DNA of 30,620 bases from Oscillospiraceae bacterium (GCA_028706415.1 JAQWBK010000004.1:1-30620); one strand, 5' to 3'. Counted from the stretch's first letter, positions 1 through 7,400 are shown. Notes: generated from the letters alone by a model not told the origin. A program made the numbers and translations.

Positions 1-200
1 AACCCCCAAACGAGCATATTCGGTATTTATCCGCCGTTTTGCTCCTAAAGGCTGCAATATCAAAAAAGAGAAAACGAAGATACCAAATACAAATCACCGA
101 ATTATGGCACAGCCCAATGTAATTTAGTATAGGTTACCTATAATAGAGCGGGCAAATAAAGCCGAAATTTCAATAACTTTGAACTCCTTAAAAATATTAT

Positions 201-230
201 TTGACTTTTACCGTGACAAAGGTATATAAT
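201..230 (+). promoter_or_regulatory. sigma-A promoter of rpmH-rnpA-yidD-yidC-jag
   Basis: TTGACT at 201-206 and TATAAT at 225-230 are separated by 18 bases, close to the sigma-A consensus, and lie 65 bases ahead of rpmH. A second TATAAT at 139-144 has no convincing -35 box. The first 200 bases hold no gene and no clear DnaA-box cluster, although this gene block normally lies near the origin. Confidence 0.8.
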
Positions 231-294
231 ATACACTCGCAAGGCAACGGTCTGCAAGCAGACTGTGAGCAGACAGATCGAAAGGGGGATGACG

Positions 295-429
295 ATGCTT
301 CGAACCTATCAACCAAAGAAAAGGCACCGCAAAAAGGAACACGGTTTCCGTAAGAGAATGGCGACTGCCAATGGCCGCAAGGTGCTTGCTCGCAGACGAG
401 CAAAAGGAAGAAAGCGTCTCACCTACTGA
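295..429 (+). CDS. rpmH: 50S ribosomal protein L34
   Basis: This 44-residue, very basic protein is the large-subunit protein L34. It opens MLRTYQPKKR and carries the family core HGFRKRMAT followed by NGRKVLARRR and a terminal GRKRL. Its length is the family norm. The start is fixed by AAAGGGGG at 281-288, six bases ahead of the ATG. It is the first gene of the rpmH-rnpA-yidD-yidC-jag block, with a near-consensus promoter at 201-230. An intrinsic terminator directly after it should make L34 mRNA more abundant than the downstream message. Confidence 0.97.
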   Translation: MLRTYQPKKRHRKKEHGFRKRMATANGRKVLARRRAKGRKRLTY

Positions 430-434
430 AAAGG

Positions 435-457
435 GCCACCGTTGTGTGGCTTTTTTT
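435..457 (+). terminator. Intrinsic terminator between rpmH and rnpA
   Basis: GCCAC (435-439) and GTGGC (446-450) enclose a six-base loop and run directly into seven T residues (451-457). It lies six bases after the rpmH stop and 34 bases before rnpA. Partial read-through is inferred, because rnpA has no obvious promoter of its own in the gap. Confidence 0.75.
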
Positions 458-490
458 ATTATTGTTTTGCAGTAAGGAAACGGTAAAAAA

Positions 491-829
491 ATGACGCGTA
501 TAGTAATGCTTAATCTCAACCGGGACTTTCGCACTCTGTATCACAGGGGGAAGTCTCAGGTCGGCTCGGGGCTGGTAAGCTATGTCCGCAAGAACCGGCT
601 CGGTTATTGTCGCGCAGGAATCACCACCGGTAAAAAAGTCGGGGGTGCCGTCCGACGAAACCGCTGCCGAAGGATCATACGCGAGGCGTACCGTCAACTG
701 CTTCCCCGAATAGAGGGGGGCTGGGACATCGTTTTTGTTGCCCGACAACGCACCGGTGACATGAAGACCCCCCAAATTATGAGGGGGATGGAGGCTCAGC
801 TTAAAAAGTTGGGCGTGCTAAAGCCATGA
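491..829 (+). CDS. rnpA: Ribonuclease P protein component
   Basis: This is the small basic protein subunit that helps RNase P RNA bind pre-tRNA and cut its 5' leader. It is 112 residues, the usual size. The family signature is visible at residues 54-68 as AVRRNRCRRIIREAYR, and a mid-protein GITTGKKVGGAV segment precedes it. The ATG at 491 is preferred over the in-frame ATG at 506 because TAAGGAAA at 473-480 is the only ribosome-binding site nearby, and it lies too far from 506. The stop overlaps the yidD start (ATGA), which implies translational coupling. Confidence 0.96.
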   Translation: MTRIVMLNLNRDFRTLYHRGKSQVGSGLVSYVRKNRLGYCRAGITTGKKVGGAVRRNRCRRIIREAYRQLLPRIEGGWDIVFVARQRTGDMKTPQIMRGMEAQLKKLGVLKP

Positions 830-1083
830 AAAAAGCCTTTATTTCAATGATTCGCTTTTACCAACGGCATATCTCATCAAAAACGCCGGCATCCTGTCGG
901 TTTCTTCCAACCTGCTCGGCGTATGCAATAGAAGCAATCGAGCGTTTTGGAGTCTTTCGTGGCGGAGGGCTCGCGCTTTGGAGAATACTTAGATGTAACC
1001 CCTTGGGCAAACCCGGCTATGATCCGGTTCCCGAAAAAAAAGAGAAACACAAACCGTGGGGGAAGAAAAAGGGAAACAGGTAA
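826..1083 (+). CDS. yidD: Membrane protein insertion efficiency factor YidD
   Basis: This 85-residue protein belongs to the YidD family, small amphipathic proteins at the inner face of the membrane that help YidC-dependent insertion. The two family signatures are present: CRFLPTCSAYA at residues 24-34, and RCNPLGKPGYDPVP at 56-69. The C-terminal 15 residues are lysine-rich. It overlaps rnpA by four bases and lies just upstream of yidC, the standard arrangement. No separate ribosome-binding site is needed if it is coupled to rnpA. Confidence 0.95.
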   Translation: MKKAFISMIRFYQRHISSKTPASCRFLPTCSAYAIEAIERFGVFRGGGLALWRILRCNPLGKPGYDPVPEKKEKHKPWGKKKGNR

Positions 1084-1124
1084 TTTAATATTAATACCGA
1101 TCAAAAAGATGGAGGATGCTGCTG

Positions 1125-2315
1125 ATGATACCGGGAATTGAATATCTTGCAATACCACTGGGGTATATTCTTTGGCTTATATATGGAGTAATCAGAAACT
1201 ATTTTGTTTCGATATTTTTATTTACGCTCGTGGTGCGAGCAGCCACCTTTCCCCTGTCCCTTAAATCCCAAAAAATGCAGGCTGACCGTGCGAAGTTGGC
1301 ACCCAGACTGGAACGCCTTCAGAAAAAGTATGGGCAGGATAAAAAGAAATTTCAGGAAAAGCAGATGGCCCTTTATGAAAAAGAGGGTGTTAGCTTAACC
1401 GGTGGCTGTCTGCCGACAATTGTTCAGATGGTTGTTCTGTTTGGAATTATTGCCGTTATATATTCCCCCCTCACCCACCTTTCCAGAATCCCCGAAAAGG
1501 TAATTGGTGCCAGCCTTACGGCGGTCGCCCAGAAAACCGAAAAAGGCGAGGACGATAAAGACATTGAAATCGCCGATACCAACAAGCTTCCCGCCAAGAT
1601 ACGCACCGGCGTATACAAGGAACTGAATTTGTTAAAGGTGTTGAAACCCAACGAGAGCGAGATAATTAAGAGTATTGACCAGCTATCGGCCGCCGACCGT
1701 AAAAACATTTCCGGCAAAAAATACTTCGAGCGAATGGAGCATGTCAGCAGAGACTTTAATTTCTTTGGGAAATCTCTGCTGGATAGCCCATGGAGCGAAA
1801 AACAATTTGCAGGCATAAATATTCTTTGGCTTATCCCTCTGCTTTCATGGCTGACGGCTTTTGCCTCCAGTTATATTTCGATGAAATTTATGAAGCAGAC
1901 TCAAGCAGGACAAGACCAGCCGGGTCAAGGTTGCCAGAACAATACAATGCTGCTGGTTATGCCGCTGTTTTCTCTGTTTATAACATTTACCGTTCCCGGG
2001 GGAGTGGGTATCTACTGGATCAGTTCCAATATAATTGCTGTAGGCCAGTCAATAATACTCAACAGGATTTATAACCCGGCAAAAATTCGTGCACAAGCCG
2101 AAGTGGAATACCAGGAACGCCGGCGGAGAAAATTAGAGGATAAAAAGAGATTGGCAGAGGCGCGGGCAAGGGAAAATGCCGAGCTTAACGCCCTTAATCA
2201 AGCCGAGGGCACCAATAAAGGCAGCAAGAAGAAAACAGGGGCAAAGAAACCCCCCGCCACAAAACAAGAAAAGCCCGAACCTCCGGGGGACGAGGGCACA
2301 TCACAGGAAGAATAA
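1125..2315 (+). CDS. yidC: Membrane protein insertase YidC/OxaA, Gram-positive type
   Basis: It inserts and folds membrane proteins, alone or with SecYEG. The 396-residue product has about five membrane segments (near residues 12-45, 97-115, 230-250, 275-290 and 292-312). The conserved hydrophilic-groove arginine is seen at residue 38 (LVVRAATFPL). A basic coiled cytoplasmic hairpin lies at 46-90, and the C-terminal tail from about 320 is Lys/Arg-rich. The ATG at 1125 is chosen because GGAGGA at 1111-1116 is eight bases away; the in-frame ATG at 1116 abuts that site. Unlike the B. subtilis homologues, no lipobox is seen, and the segment between the second and third membrane spans (about 118-228) is greatly expanded. 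Confidence 0.95.
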   Translation: MIPGIEYLAIPLGYILWLIYGVIRNYFVSIFLFTLVVRAATFPLSLKSQKMQADRAKLAPRLERLQKKYGQDKKKFQEKQMALYEKEGVSLTGGCLPTIVQMVVLFGIIAVIYSPLTHLSRIPEKVIGASLTAVAQKTEKGEDDKDIEIADTNKLPAKIRTGVYKELNLLKVLKPNESEIIKSIDQLSAADRKNISGKKYFERMEHVSRDFNFFGKSLLDSPWSEKQFAGINILWLIPLLSWLTAFASSYISMKFMKQTQAGQDQPGQGCQNNTMLLVMPLFSLFITFTVPGGVGIYWISSNIIAVGQSIILNRIYNPAKIRAQAEVEYQERRRRKLEDKKRLAEARARENAELNALNQAEGTNKGSKKKTGAKKPPATKQEKPEPPGDEGTSQEE

Positions 2316-2348
2316 AGGTTGACAACCAATTTGAAAGGATGAAATTAC

Positions 2349-3263
2349 TTGCAAAGGGAAGTAATAAAAGAAGCCGAAACCATTGAAGAGGCTAGAGCGG
2401 CAGCGGCAGCCGAAATGGGCTTACCTGCAAGCGAATTACAGTTTGAGATACTGCAAATGCCAACCAAAAAAACCTTTGGTTTATTTGGCGGAAATCCCGC
2501 CCAGGTTCGCGCTTTTTATGAAGAAACACCAGCAAGGCTGGCAGTCGTCTATCTCAAAGAGATTCTTGAGAAAATGAATATTCCCAACCCTGAGATAACC
2601 ATTAAAGAAGAGCAAAACGGCTGCACCCTTCGGTTGGCCGGAGACGACCTTGGATTTATCATTGGCCGGCGGGGGGAAACCCTGGATGCGTTGCAATATA
2701 TTGTCGGACTGATCGCCAATCGGGCGGAGAACGCATATTATCGGGTAACACTTGATATCGGAAATTACAGAGAAAAACGCGAACAGTCGCTGGGCGGGCT
2801 GGCACGCAAGATGGCAGGTCAAGCTGCAAGAACCGGGCGGAAAACCTCCCTCGAACCCATGAATCCATACGAGCGCCGGATAATTCATTCGGTGGTCCAT
2901 GAAATCAAGGGGGCGACCTCGTGGAGTGTGGGCAGTGAACCCAATCGTCATGTTATAATCGGTCCCTCAGAAGACAATCGCAAAGACGCGTCCCCGCAAA
3001 AAAGCGGCCGCTATGTTCGCAGCACCCAAAAAACCGACCGCCCCGCAGCAAGTCGGCGGGATTCGGCTGCCGACAGCTCTAAAAGACCGGAACGCCCCTC
3101 AAGACCAAAGCGTCCCGAAAGTGGCGAGCAGGTAGAGCGGGAGATCAGGGAGTTTATCCCCAGAAGCAACCCCCTCCCCTCGGTGGATGGAGCTACCCCC
3201 CCTGCAAAAACCCAATCTGACAAGGAAAAATCATCCGCCCTTTACGGCAGGATAGACCTATAA
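2349..3263 (+). CDS. jag: RNA-binding protein Jag/KhpB (Jag-N, KH, R3H)
   Basis: Jag/KhpB proteins bind single-stranded RNA and influence cell elongation and sporulation in Firmicutes. The 304-residue product shows a Jag-N domain (1-55, with TKKTFGLFGGNPA), a KH domain with GRRG at 106-109, and an R3H domain with R176-x3-H180 followed by GSEPNRHVII. Residues from about 210 form a low-complexity Arg/Pro/Ser-rich tail not seen in short homologues. The start is TTG, set by AAAGGA at 2334-2339. It follows yidC by 33 bases, the conserved pairing. Confidence 0.93.
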   Translation: MQREVIKEAETIEEARAAAAAEMGLPASELQFEILQMPTKKTFGLFGGNPAQVRAFYEETPARLAVVYLKEILEKMNIPNPEITIKEEQNGCTLRLAGDDLGFIIGRRGETLDALQYIVGLIANRAENAYYRVTLDIGNYREKREQSLGGLARKMAGQAARTGRKTSLEPMNPYERRIIHSVVHEIKGATSWSVGSEPNRHVIIGPSEDNRKDASPQKSGRYVRSTQKTDRPAASRRDSAADSSKRPERPSRPKRPESGEQVEREIREFIPRSNPLPSVDGATPPAKTQSDKEKSSALYGRIDL

Positions 3264-3329
3264 TATTCCCCTAACCCCCCAGAGGGAGGCTGCCCCCAAA
3301 AGAGCGGGCGCCAATCCCCCGGGAAGGAT

Positions 3330-3872
3330 ATGGAACTGAATATGAATCAACAAAGAAAATCCCTCCGCAAACTTGCGGAGGGAGGCCTTATTGCAGCACT
3401 TTACACCGCGCTGACCCTTTCTATTCCGGTCGCTTCATTCGGGCTGACACAGCTTCGGGTAGCCGAAGCCCTTACCATCCTCCCAATATTCACCCCCACC
3501 GCCATTCCGGGGCTGGCCGTCGGCTGTATGGTGTCCAACCTGTTTGGCCTGGCAATGGGGGCGAATATTGCCGGAGCATGGGATGTGCTGTTCGGCTCCC
3601 TTGCAACCCTGCTTGCGGCCTGGATGACCTACAGCCTGCGGAAATTCAGAATAAAAAAGCTTCCGGTGCTGGCCACACTGCCTCCTATAATTATAAATGC
3701 GGCGGTTATCGGGCTGGAGCTTGCCGTCAACATAATGGGCTTTACCTGGTTAAACTACCTGACCGCCGCTTTATATGTTGCTGCCGGACAGTTTGTTGCC
3801 TGCTGTGTATTCGGCCTTGTGCTCTATTCGGCACTCAACCGTTCGGGAGCCGCAAGAGGTATTTTTAAATAA
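3330..3872 (+). CDS. queT: QueT-type transporter (queuosine-precursor ECF substrate-binding component)
   Basis: This hydrophobic protein of up to 180 residues, with about five or six membrane segments, resembles the QueT family, predicted S-components of energy-coupling-factor transporters for queuosine precursors. The recognisable stretch is LTQLRVAEALTILP near residue 40, followed by a glycine-rich membrane segment (GLAVGCMVSNLFGLAMG). The start is uncertain: GGGAAGGA at 3321-3328 is only one base from the ATG at 3330, and 13 from the in-frame ATG at 3342. No preQ1 riboswitch or queuosine gene is visible nearby. Family assignment is firm; the substrate is inferred. Confidence 0.85.
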   Translation: MELNMNQQRKSLRKLAEGGLIAALYTALTLSIPVASFGLTQLRVAEALTILPIFTPTAIPGLAVGCMVSNLFGLAMGANIAGAWDVLFGSLATLLAAWMTYSLRKFRIKKLPVLATLPPIIINAAVIGLELAVNIMGFTWLNYLTAALYVAAGQFVACCVFGLVLYSALNRSGAARGIFK

Positions 3873-3912
3873 CTCTAGTTATATTCAAATAATTAAATCC
3901 ATTATAACCCTG

Positions 3913-3926
3913 CCTATTATAATAGG
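3913..3926. repeat. Perfect 14-bp palindrome downstream of queT
   Basis: CCTATTATAATAGG is a perfect palindrome 40 bases after queT. It lacks a loop and a following T-tract, so it is not a convincing terminator. It could be an operator-like site or chance in AT-rich DNA. Confidence 0.3.
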
Positions 3927-4114
3927 TATTCGTTTTATGATGTGTATACATAACGCAGTAAGATTGCAGGTAATTACCCACCCAAGCCACCGACCCGCCG
4001 TGTTGTGCGCCTGTGTTTGGCCCCGTTGTAGCCTGGGGATTGGCGTATTTGCCCTCAATTACCTTGATTTTAGCCGCCATTTCCGGAAAACTTGAAAATT
4101 TCTTAAAAAAACAC

Positions 4115-4146
4115 TTGCAATTTATATTCCTATCATGTAATATAAT
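4115..4146 (+). promoter_or_regulatory. Putative promoter of the S10-spc-alpha cluster
   Basis: TTGCAA at 4115-4120 is followed after 17 bases by TAATAT at 4138-4143, and after 20 bases by a perfect TATAAT at 4141-4146. The sequence is AT-rich and is the best promoter-like site in the 636 bases between queT and rpsJ. Transcription would start near 4153, giving a leader of about 355 nt. Confidence 0.6.
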
Positions 4147-4149
4147 TGG

Positions 4150-4508
4150 GCGTGACTGCGAAAAGGGCTGACTATGCACTTTTGCAGGCTCTGCAAGACT
4201 GCACGATATGCGATGACGCGGGAGGTTGCGGCGAATAATACCGAGTTTTACAATAATCTTTGGTATTAGCCGGTTTTTCCGCTGAGTATGTCCGATTTTA
4301 AACCGGGCGACAAGGAATACTGTGTGAGTGGTTGGGCCGTCCCCTCTTTGGGTTGCGGGGATTTTCTGTGCCACACTCGCCAGGACGCTTGATCAGCACC
4401 CGGACGCCGCAAAGGTTTCCGGTTTTTTTACCGCCGGCAAAGGAACACCCGGCAGTGTGTGCAGATTTGGCGTCGCCCGCCAACTAATTAATAAGGAGGC
4501 GTTTTACA
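4150..4508 (+). promoter_or_regulatory. Structured 5' leader of the rpsJ operon
   Basis: The 3873-4508 stretch holds no recognisable gene. Its second half is a transcribed leader with several hairpins: TTGCAG/CTGCAA (4182-4187 with 4191-4196), TAATACC/GGTATTA (4236-4242 with 4262-4268), and GTCCCC/GGGGAT (4339-4344 with 4357-4362). GTGTG and CACAC blocks on either side of the last hairpin could form an outer stem. No terminator with a T-tract is evident, so control by attenuation is not shown. Autogenous control by a ribosomal protein is a family-level expectation only. Confidence 0.45.
4174..4269 (+). CDS. Possible 31-residue leader peptide of the S10 operon
   Basis: An ATG at 4174 follows AAAAGGG (4161-4167) by six bases and opens a 31-codon frame ending TAG at 4267-4269, about 20 bases after the predicted transcription start. 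The peptide begins MHFCRLCKTARYAM and ends with tryptophan and tyrosine. The hairpin at 4236-4268 covers its last codons and stop. It resembles no protein I know. The region may instead be conserved as RNA and only look coding. Confidence 0.25.
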   Translation: MHFCRLCKTARYAMTREVAANNTEFYNNLWY

Positions 4509-4820
4509 GTGGCAGTCAAAGAAAAGATTCGTATTCGCATCAAGGGGTATGACCACCGACTGGTGGATCAGTCGGCAGAAAAGATTGTTGAAACAGCGCG
4601 CCGCACAGGTTCAAGGGTTTCGGGTCCGGTGCCGCTACCAACAGAAAAAGAAGTGGTTACCATTTTACGGGCAGTTCACAAATACAAGGATTCCCGTGAA
4701 CAATTTGAGATGCGCATACACAAGCGTTTGGTGGACATATTGCGTCCCTCGAACAAAACAGTGGAGGCTCTCATGGGCCTTGAACTCCCCGCCGGTGTAG
4801 AAATCGAGATCAAACTTTAG
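4509..4820 (+). CDS. rpsJ: 30S ribosomal protein S10
   Basis: S10 is a small-subunit head protein that also serves as NusE in transcription antitermination. The product is 103 residues, typical length. It carries the family block IRIRIKGYDHRLVDQSAEKIV near the N-terminus, and GPVPLPTEKEV and DSREQFEMRIHKRLVDI further on. The start is GTG, preceded by AAGGAGG (4493-4499) at nine bases. It is the first gene of the long ribosomal cluster and follows the leader described at 4150-4508. Confidence 0.98.
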   Translation: MAVKEKIRIRIKGYDHRLVDQSAEKIVETARRTGSRVSGPVPLPTEKEVVTILRAVHKYKDSREQFEMRIHKRLVDILRPSNKTVEALMGLELPAGVEIEIKL

Positions 4821-4849
4821 GGTTTGCCAGATTTCACGGCGAGGTCAAG

Positions 4850-4888
4850 TTGGTTTTCTTTGGCTTAAATGCCGGGGAGATCAACCAA
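4850..4888 (+). other. Hairpin in the rpsJ-rplC spacer
   Basis: TTGGTT (4850-4855) pairs with AACCAA (4883-4888) around an inner GGC/GCC stem. It ends five bases before the rplC ribosome-binding site AAGGAGG (4894-4900). There is no T-tract, so an RNA-stability or translational role is more likely than termination. Function is not known. Confidence 0.4.
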
Positions 4889-4908
4889 TAACCAAGGAGG
4901 TATAGATA

Positions 4909-5544
4909 ATGCAAAAAGGCATCATTGGCAAAAAAGTCGGCATGACCCAGATTTTTGACCAAAAGGGCAATGTTATCCCGGTAACCGTAATTGAAGCCGG
5001 TCCCTGCACCGTTGTCCAGAAGAAAACGGTAGAGAATGACGGTTATGCGTCAGTACAGATGGGTTTCGGCGATGTTTCGGTTAAAAGAGTGACCAAACCC
5101 ATGAAGGGACACTTTGATAAAGCGGACGTTGCTCCCAAGAAATCGCTCCGTGAATTTCGTTTTGAAGACTGTGACCAGTTCAATGTCGGGGATATCATTA
5201 AAGCCGACATGTTCCAGCTCGGCGATCGGGTTGATGTTGCAGGAACAAGCAAAGGTAAGGGCTATGCCGGTGTTATTAAACGCTGGGGCTTTGCCCGCCT
5301 GAAGGAATCCCACGGTACCGGCCCTGTGTCCCGCCATGCGGGCTCCCTGGGTGCCAACTCGTCACCCTCCCGTGTATTTAAGGGTAAAAAGGCCGCCGGC
5401 CATATGGGTGACGAGCGAGTGACCGTTCAGAACCTTGACGTCGTCAAGGTGGACGCAGAGAACAATCTAATTGCCGTGCGCGGTGCCATTCCCGGCCCTC
5501 GCGGCAGCGTGGTGGTTCTCTCCGAATCCGTCAAGAAGGCGTAA
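4909..5544 (+). CDS. rplC: 50S ribosomal protein L3
   Basis: L3 is an early assembly protein that reaches the peptidyl-transferase region of the large subunit. The 211-residue product opens QKGIIGKKVGMTQIFDQKGN and contains the diagnostic central region KGKGYAGVIKRWGFAR, followed by SHGTGPVSRHAGSLG and GHMGDERVTVQNL. Length matches the family. AAGGAGG lies nine bases ahead of the ATG. It is 18 bases upstream of rplD in the S10 operon. Confidence 0.98.
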   Translation: MQKGIIGKKVGMTQIFDQKGNVIPVTVIEAGPCTVVQKKTVENDGYASVQMGFGDVSVKRVTKPMKGHFDKADVAPKKSLREFRFEDCDQFNVGDIIKADMFQLGDRVDVAGTSKGKGYAGVIKRWGFARLKESHGTGPVSRHAGSLGANSSPSRVFKGKKAAGHMGDERVTVQNLDVVKVDAENNLIAVRGAIPGPRGSVVVLSESVKKA

Positions 5545-5562
5545 GGGAAGGAGGAAATCGAA

Positions 5563-6186
5563 ATGCCCACAGTATCTGTTTATGATATAACCGGCAAAGA
5601 AACCGGTAAAATCGAGCTCAGCGAAGAAATATTCGGCATTAATCCAAATGCGACCGTTCTACACAGTGCGGTTGTAAACTATCTGGCAAACCAGCGACAG
5701 GGCAATCAGTCCACTCTGACACGCGCCGAGGTGCGTGGCGGCGGCAGAAAGCCGTGGAGACAGAAGGGCACCGGCCATGCGCGTCAGGGCTCAACTCGCG
5801 CTCCCCAGTGGACACACGGTGGAATTGCATTTGGTCCCAAGCCCCGCAGCTACCGTTTCACAATGCCCAAGAAGGTTCGTCGTCTTGCAATGAAGTCGGC
5901 ATTTTCATCCAAGGTTGCATCCGGTGACATGATTGTACTGGACGCGCTGGATATGACCGAAATCAAGACCAAGACAATGGTGAGCATTCTGGATGCTCTC
6001 GGCGCCGACCGCAAGGCTCTTGTGGTTATACCCGAGAAAAACGACATGGTTGTTAAATCAGCTCGCAATATCACCGGGGTTAAGACCGCTCTGGTCAACA
6101 CCCTCAATGTATATGACATTCTCAACGCCGATAAATTTATTGTGGTTAAGGATGCCGTAACAAAAATCGAGGAGGTGTACAAATAA
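5563..6186 (+). CDS. rplD: 50S ribosomal protein L4
   Basis: L4 lines the peptide exit tunnel. The 207-residue product has the extended loop expected of L4 at about residues 45-100, with TRAEVRGGGRKPWRQKGTGH, RQGSTRAPQWTHGG and GPKPRSY. The C-terminal globular half contains the usual ALVNTLNVYDILNADK. It starts after GGAGGAAAT and its stop overlaps the rplW start by one base (TAATG). L4 is the autogenous repressor of the S10 operon in gammaproteobacteria; nothing in this sequence shows that here. Confidence 0.98.
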   Translation: MPTVSVYDITGKETGKIELSEEIFGINPNATVLHSAVVNYLANQRQGNQSTLTRAEVRGGGRKPWRQKGTGHARQGSTRAPQWTHGGIAFGPKPRSYRFTMPKKVRRLAMKSAFSSKVASGDMIVLDALDMTEIKTKTMVSILDALGADRKALVVIPEKNDMVVKSARNITGVKTALVNTLNVYDILNADKFIVVKDAVTKIEEVYK

Positions 6187-6476
6187 TGGACCCTCGTGAC
6201 ATTATTCTGGCACCGGTTGTCACCGAAAAGTCGGTGGGCGTGCTGAGTGAAAATAAGTACACCTTCCGGGTGGTCAAATCCGCCAACAAAATTCAAATAG
6301 CCAAGGCTGTTGAAGAGATTTTCGGAGTCAAGGTCGCCAAGGTCAACACCATCAGCATGAAGGGGCATTTGCGCCGTCAAGGCCGCTCCGAAGGATATAC
6401 CGCATCATGGAAGAAAGCGGTCGTGACCCTTACCCACGACTCCAAGACAATCGAATTCTTTGATGGCATGTTCTAG
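6186..6476 (+). CDS. rplW: 50S ribosomal protein L23
   Basis: L23 sits at the exit of the peptide tunnel and docks trigger factor and the signal recognition particle. The 96-residue product has the family opening DIILAPVVTEKSVGVLSENKYTF and the central block VKSANKIQIAKAVEEIFGVKVAKVNT, with a basic turn at GHLRRQGRSEG. It is the normal length. It shares one base with the rplD stop codon, and GAGGTG just inside rplD provides the ribosome-binding site. Confidence 0.97.
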   Translation: MDPRDIILAPVVTEKSVGVLSENKYTFRVVKSANKIQIAKAVEEIFGVKVAKVNTISMKGHLRRQGRSEGYTASWKKAVVTLTHDSKTIEFFDGMF

Positions 6477-6499
6477 ACCAAACAGGTCTGGCAAGGTAT

Positions 6500-6534
6500 G
6501 GGACGCGGGTGGCGCCTAATGCTTCCGCAGTCCC
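6500..6534 (+). other. Strong hairpin in the rplW-rplB spacer
   Basis: GGGACGCGG (6500-6508) pairs with CCGC-A-GTCCC (6525-6534), nine pairs with one bulged A. A GGCGCC palindrome lies in the loop, and TGGC/GCCA blocks outside could extend the stem. No T-run follows. The 90-base spacer is longer than most in this operon, so the structure may matter for mRNA processing or for rplB translation. Confidence 0.5.
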
Positions 6535-6566
6535 GCAAAGCCAAATATTAGGAGAGTGAAACAAAC

Positions 6567-7400
6567 ATGGCAATAAAGTTCTATAAGCCGACCACCCCCG
6601 GACGGCGCGGAATGACAGTTACCGATTACAGCGGGCTGTCCAAGGTGGAACCGGAAAAGAGCCTTTTGGCTCCGATTTCAAAAAGTGCCGGTCGCAACAG
6701 CTATGGCAGGATTACCATCCGTCATCGCGGCGGCGGAAACCGGCGTAAGTACCGTATAATTGATTTCAAGCGCAACAAGCTCGACATTCCCGCCGAGGTT
6801 CTGACCCTGGAATACGACCCCAACCGTAGCGCTCACATTGCGCTGGTGCAGTATGAGGACGGCGAGAAGAGATACATTGTAGCCCCACAGGGACTTAAAG
6901 TGGGAGATACCGTTGTTTCCGGAATTAAGGCCGACATAAAGCCGGGCAATGCCCTGCCGCTGTCCAACATCCCGACCGGTACCTTCATCCACAACCTTGA
7001 GATGTACCCCGGCAAGGGCGCACAGCTTGCCCGAAGCGCCGGAACCATGGCACAGCTCATGGGAAAAGAGAGCAGCATGGCACTGGTTCGTCTGCCCTCG
7101 GGTGAAATGAGGTACATCCCCCTTAACTGTATAGCTACAATCGGCCAGGTTAGCAATGTCGACCACGAGAATGTAAAATTAGGCAAGGCCGGCCGTAGGC
7201 GTAACATGGGCTGGAGACCGGCAGTTCGCGGTTCCGCCATGAACCCGAACGACCATCCACACGGCGGCGGCGAAGGCAAAGCGCCTGTCGGATTACCGGG
7301 ACCGGTTACCCCTTGGGGCAAGCCTGCTCTCGGATATAAAACCCGTTCACATCACAATCGTTCAGATAAGTTCATTGTGAAACGCCGTAACAGCAAGTAA
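6567..7400 (+). CDS. rplB: 50S ribosomal protein L2
   Basis: L2 is required for subunit joining and peptidyl-transferase activity. The 277-residue product is the normal length. It shows the N-terminal KFYKPTTPGRRGMTV, the RNA-binding NSYGRITIRHRGGGNRRKYR, and the near-universal C-terminal AMNPNDHPHGGGEGKAP whose histidine lies by the peptidyl-transferase centre. AGGAGAG precedes the ATG by about nine bases. Confidence 0.99.
   Translation: MAIKFYKPTTPGRRGMTVTDYSGLSKVEPEKSLLAPISKSAGRNSYGRITIRHRGGGNRRKYRIIDFKRNKLDIPAEVLTLEYDPNRSAHIALVQYEDGEKRYIVAPQGLKVGDTVVSGIKADIKPGNALPLSNIPTGTFIHNLEMYPGKGAQLARSAGTMAQLMGKESSMALVRLPSGEMRYIPLNCIATIGQVSNVDHENVKLGKAGRRRNMGWRPAVRGSAMNPNDHPHGGGEGKAPVGLPGPVTPWGKPALGYKTRSHHNRSDKFIVKRRNSK

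Noticed and set aside
1..294. A replication origin upstream of rpmH
   Set aside because: Only one poor match to the DnaA box (TTATCCGCC near 27) was seen, with no cluster and no dnaA gene.
3264..3341. A preQ1 riboswitch ahead of queT
   Set aside because: The 66-78 base gap shows neither the small H-type pseudoknot pattern with an A-rich tail nor the class II layout.
3865..4080. A 71-codon minus-strand frame (MAAKIKVIEGKYA...) in the gene-free stretch after queT
   Set aside because: No ribosome-binding site, no family resemblance, and its last part is AT-rich intergenic-type sequence. It is convergent with queT and lies just upstream of the S10 promoter.
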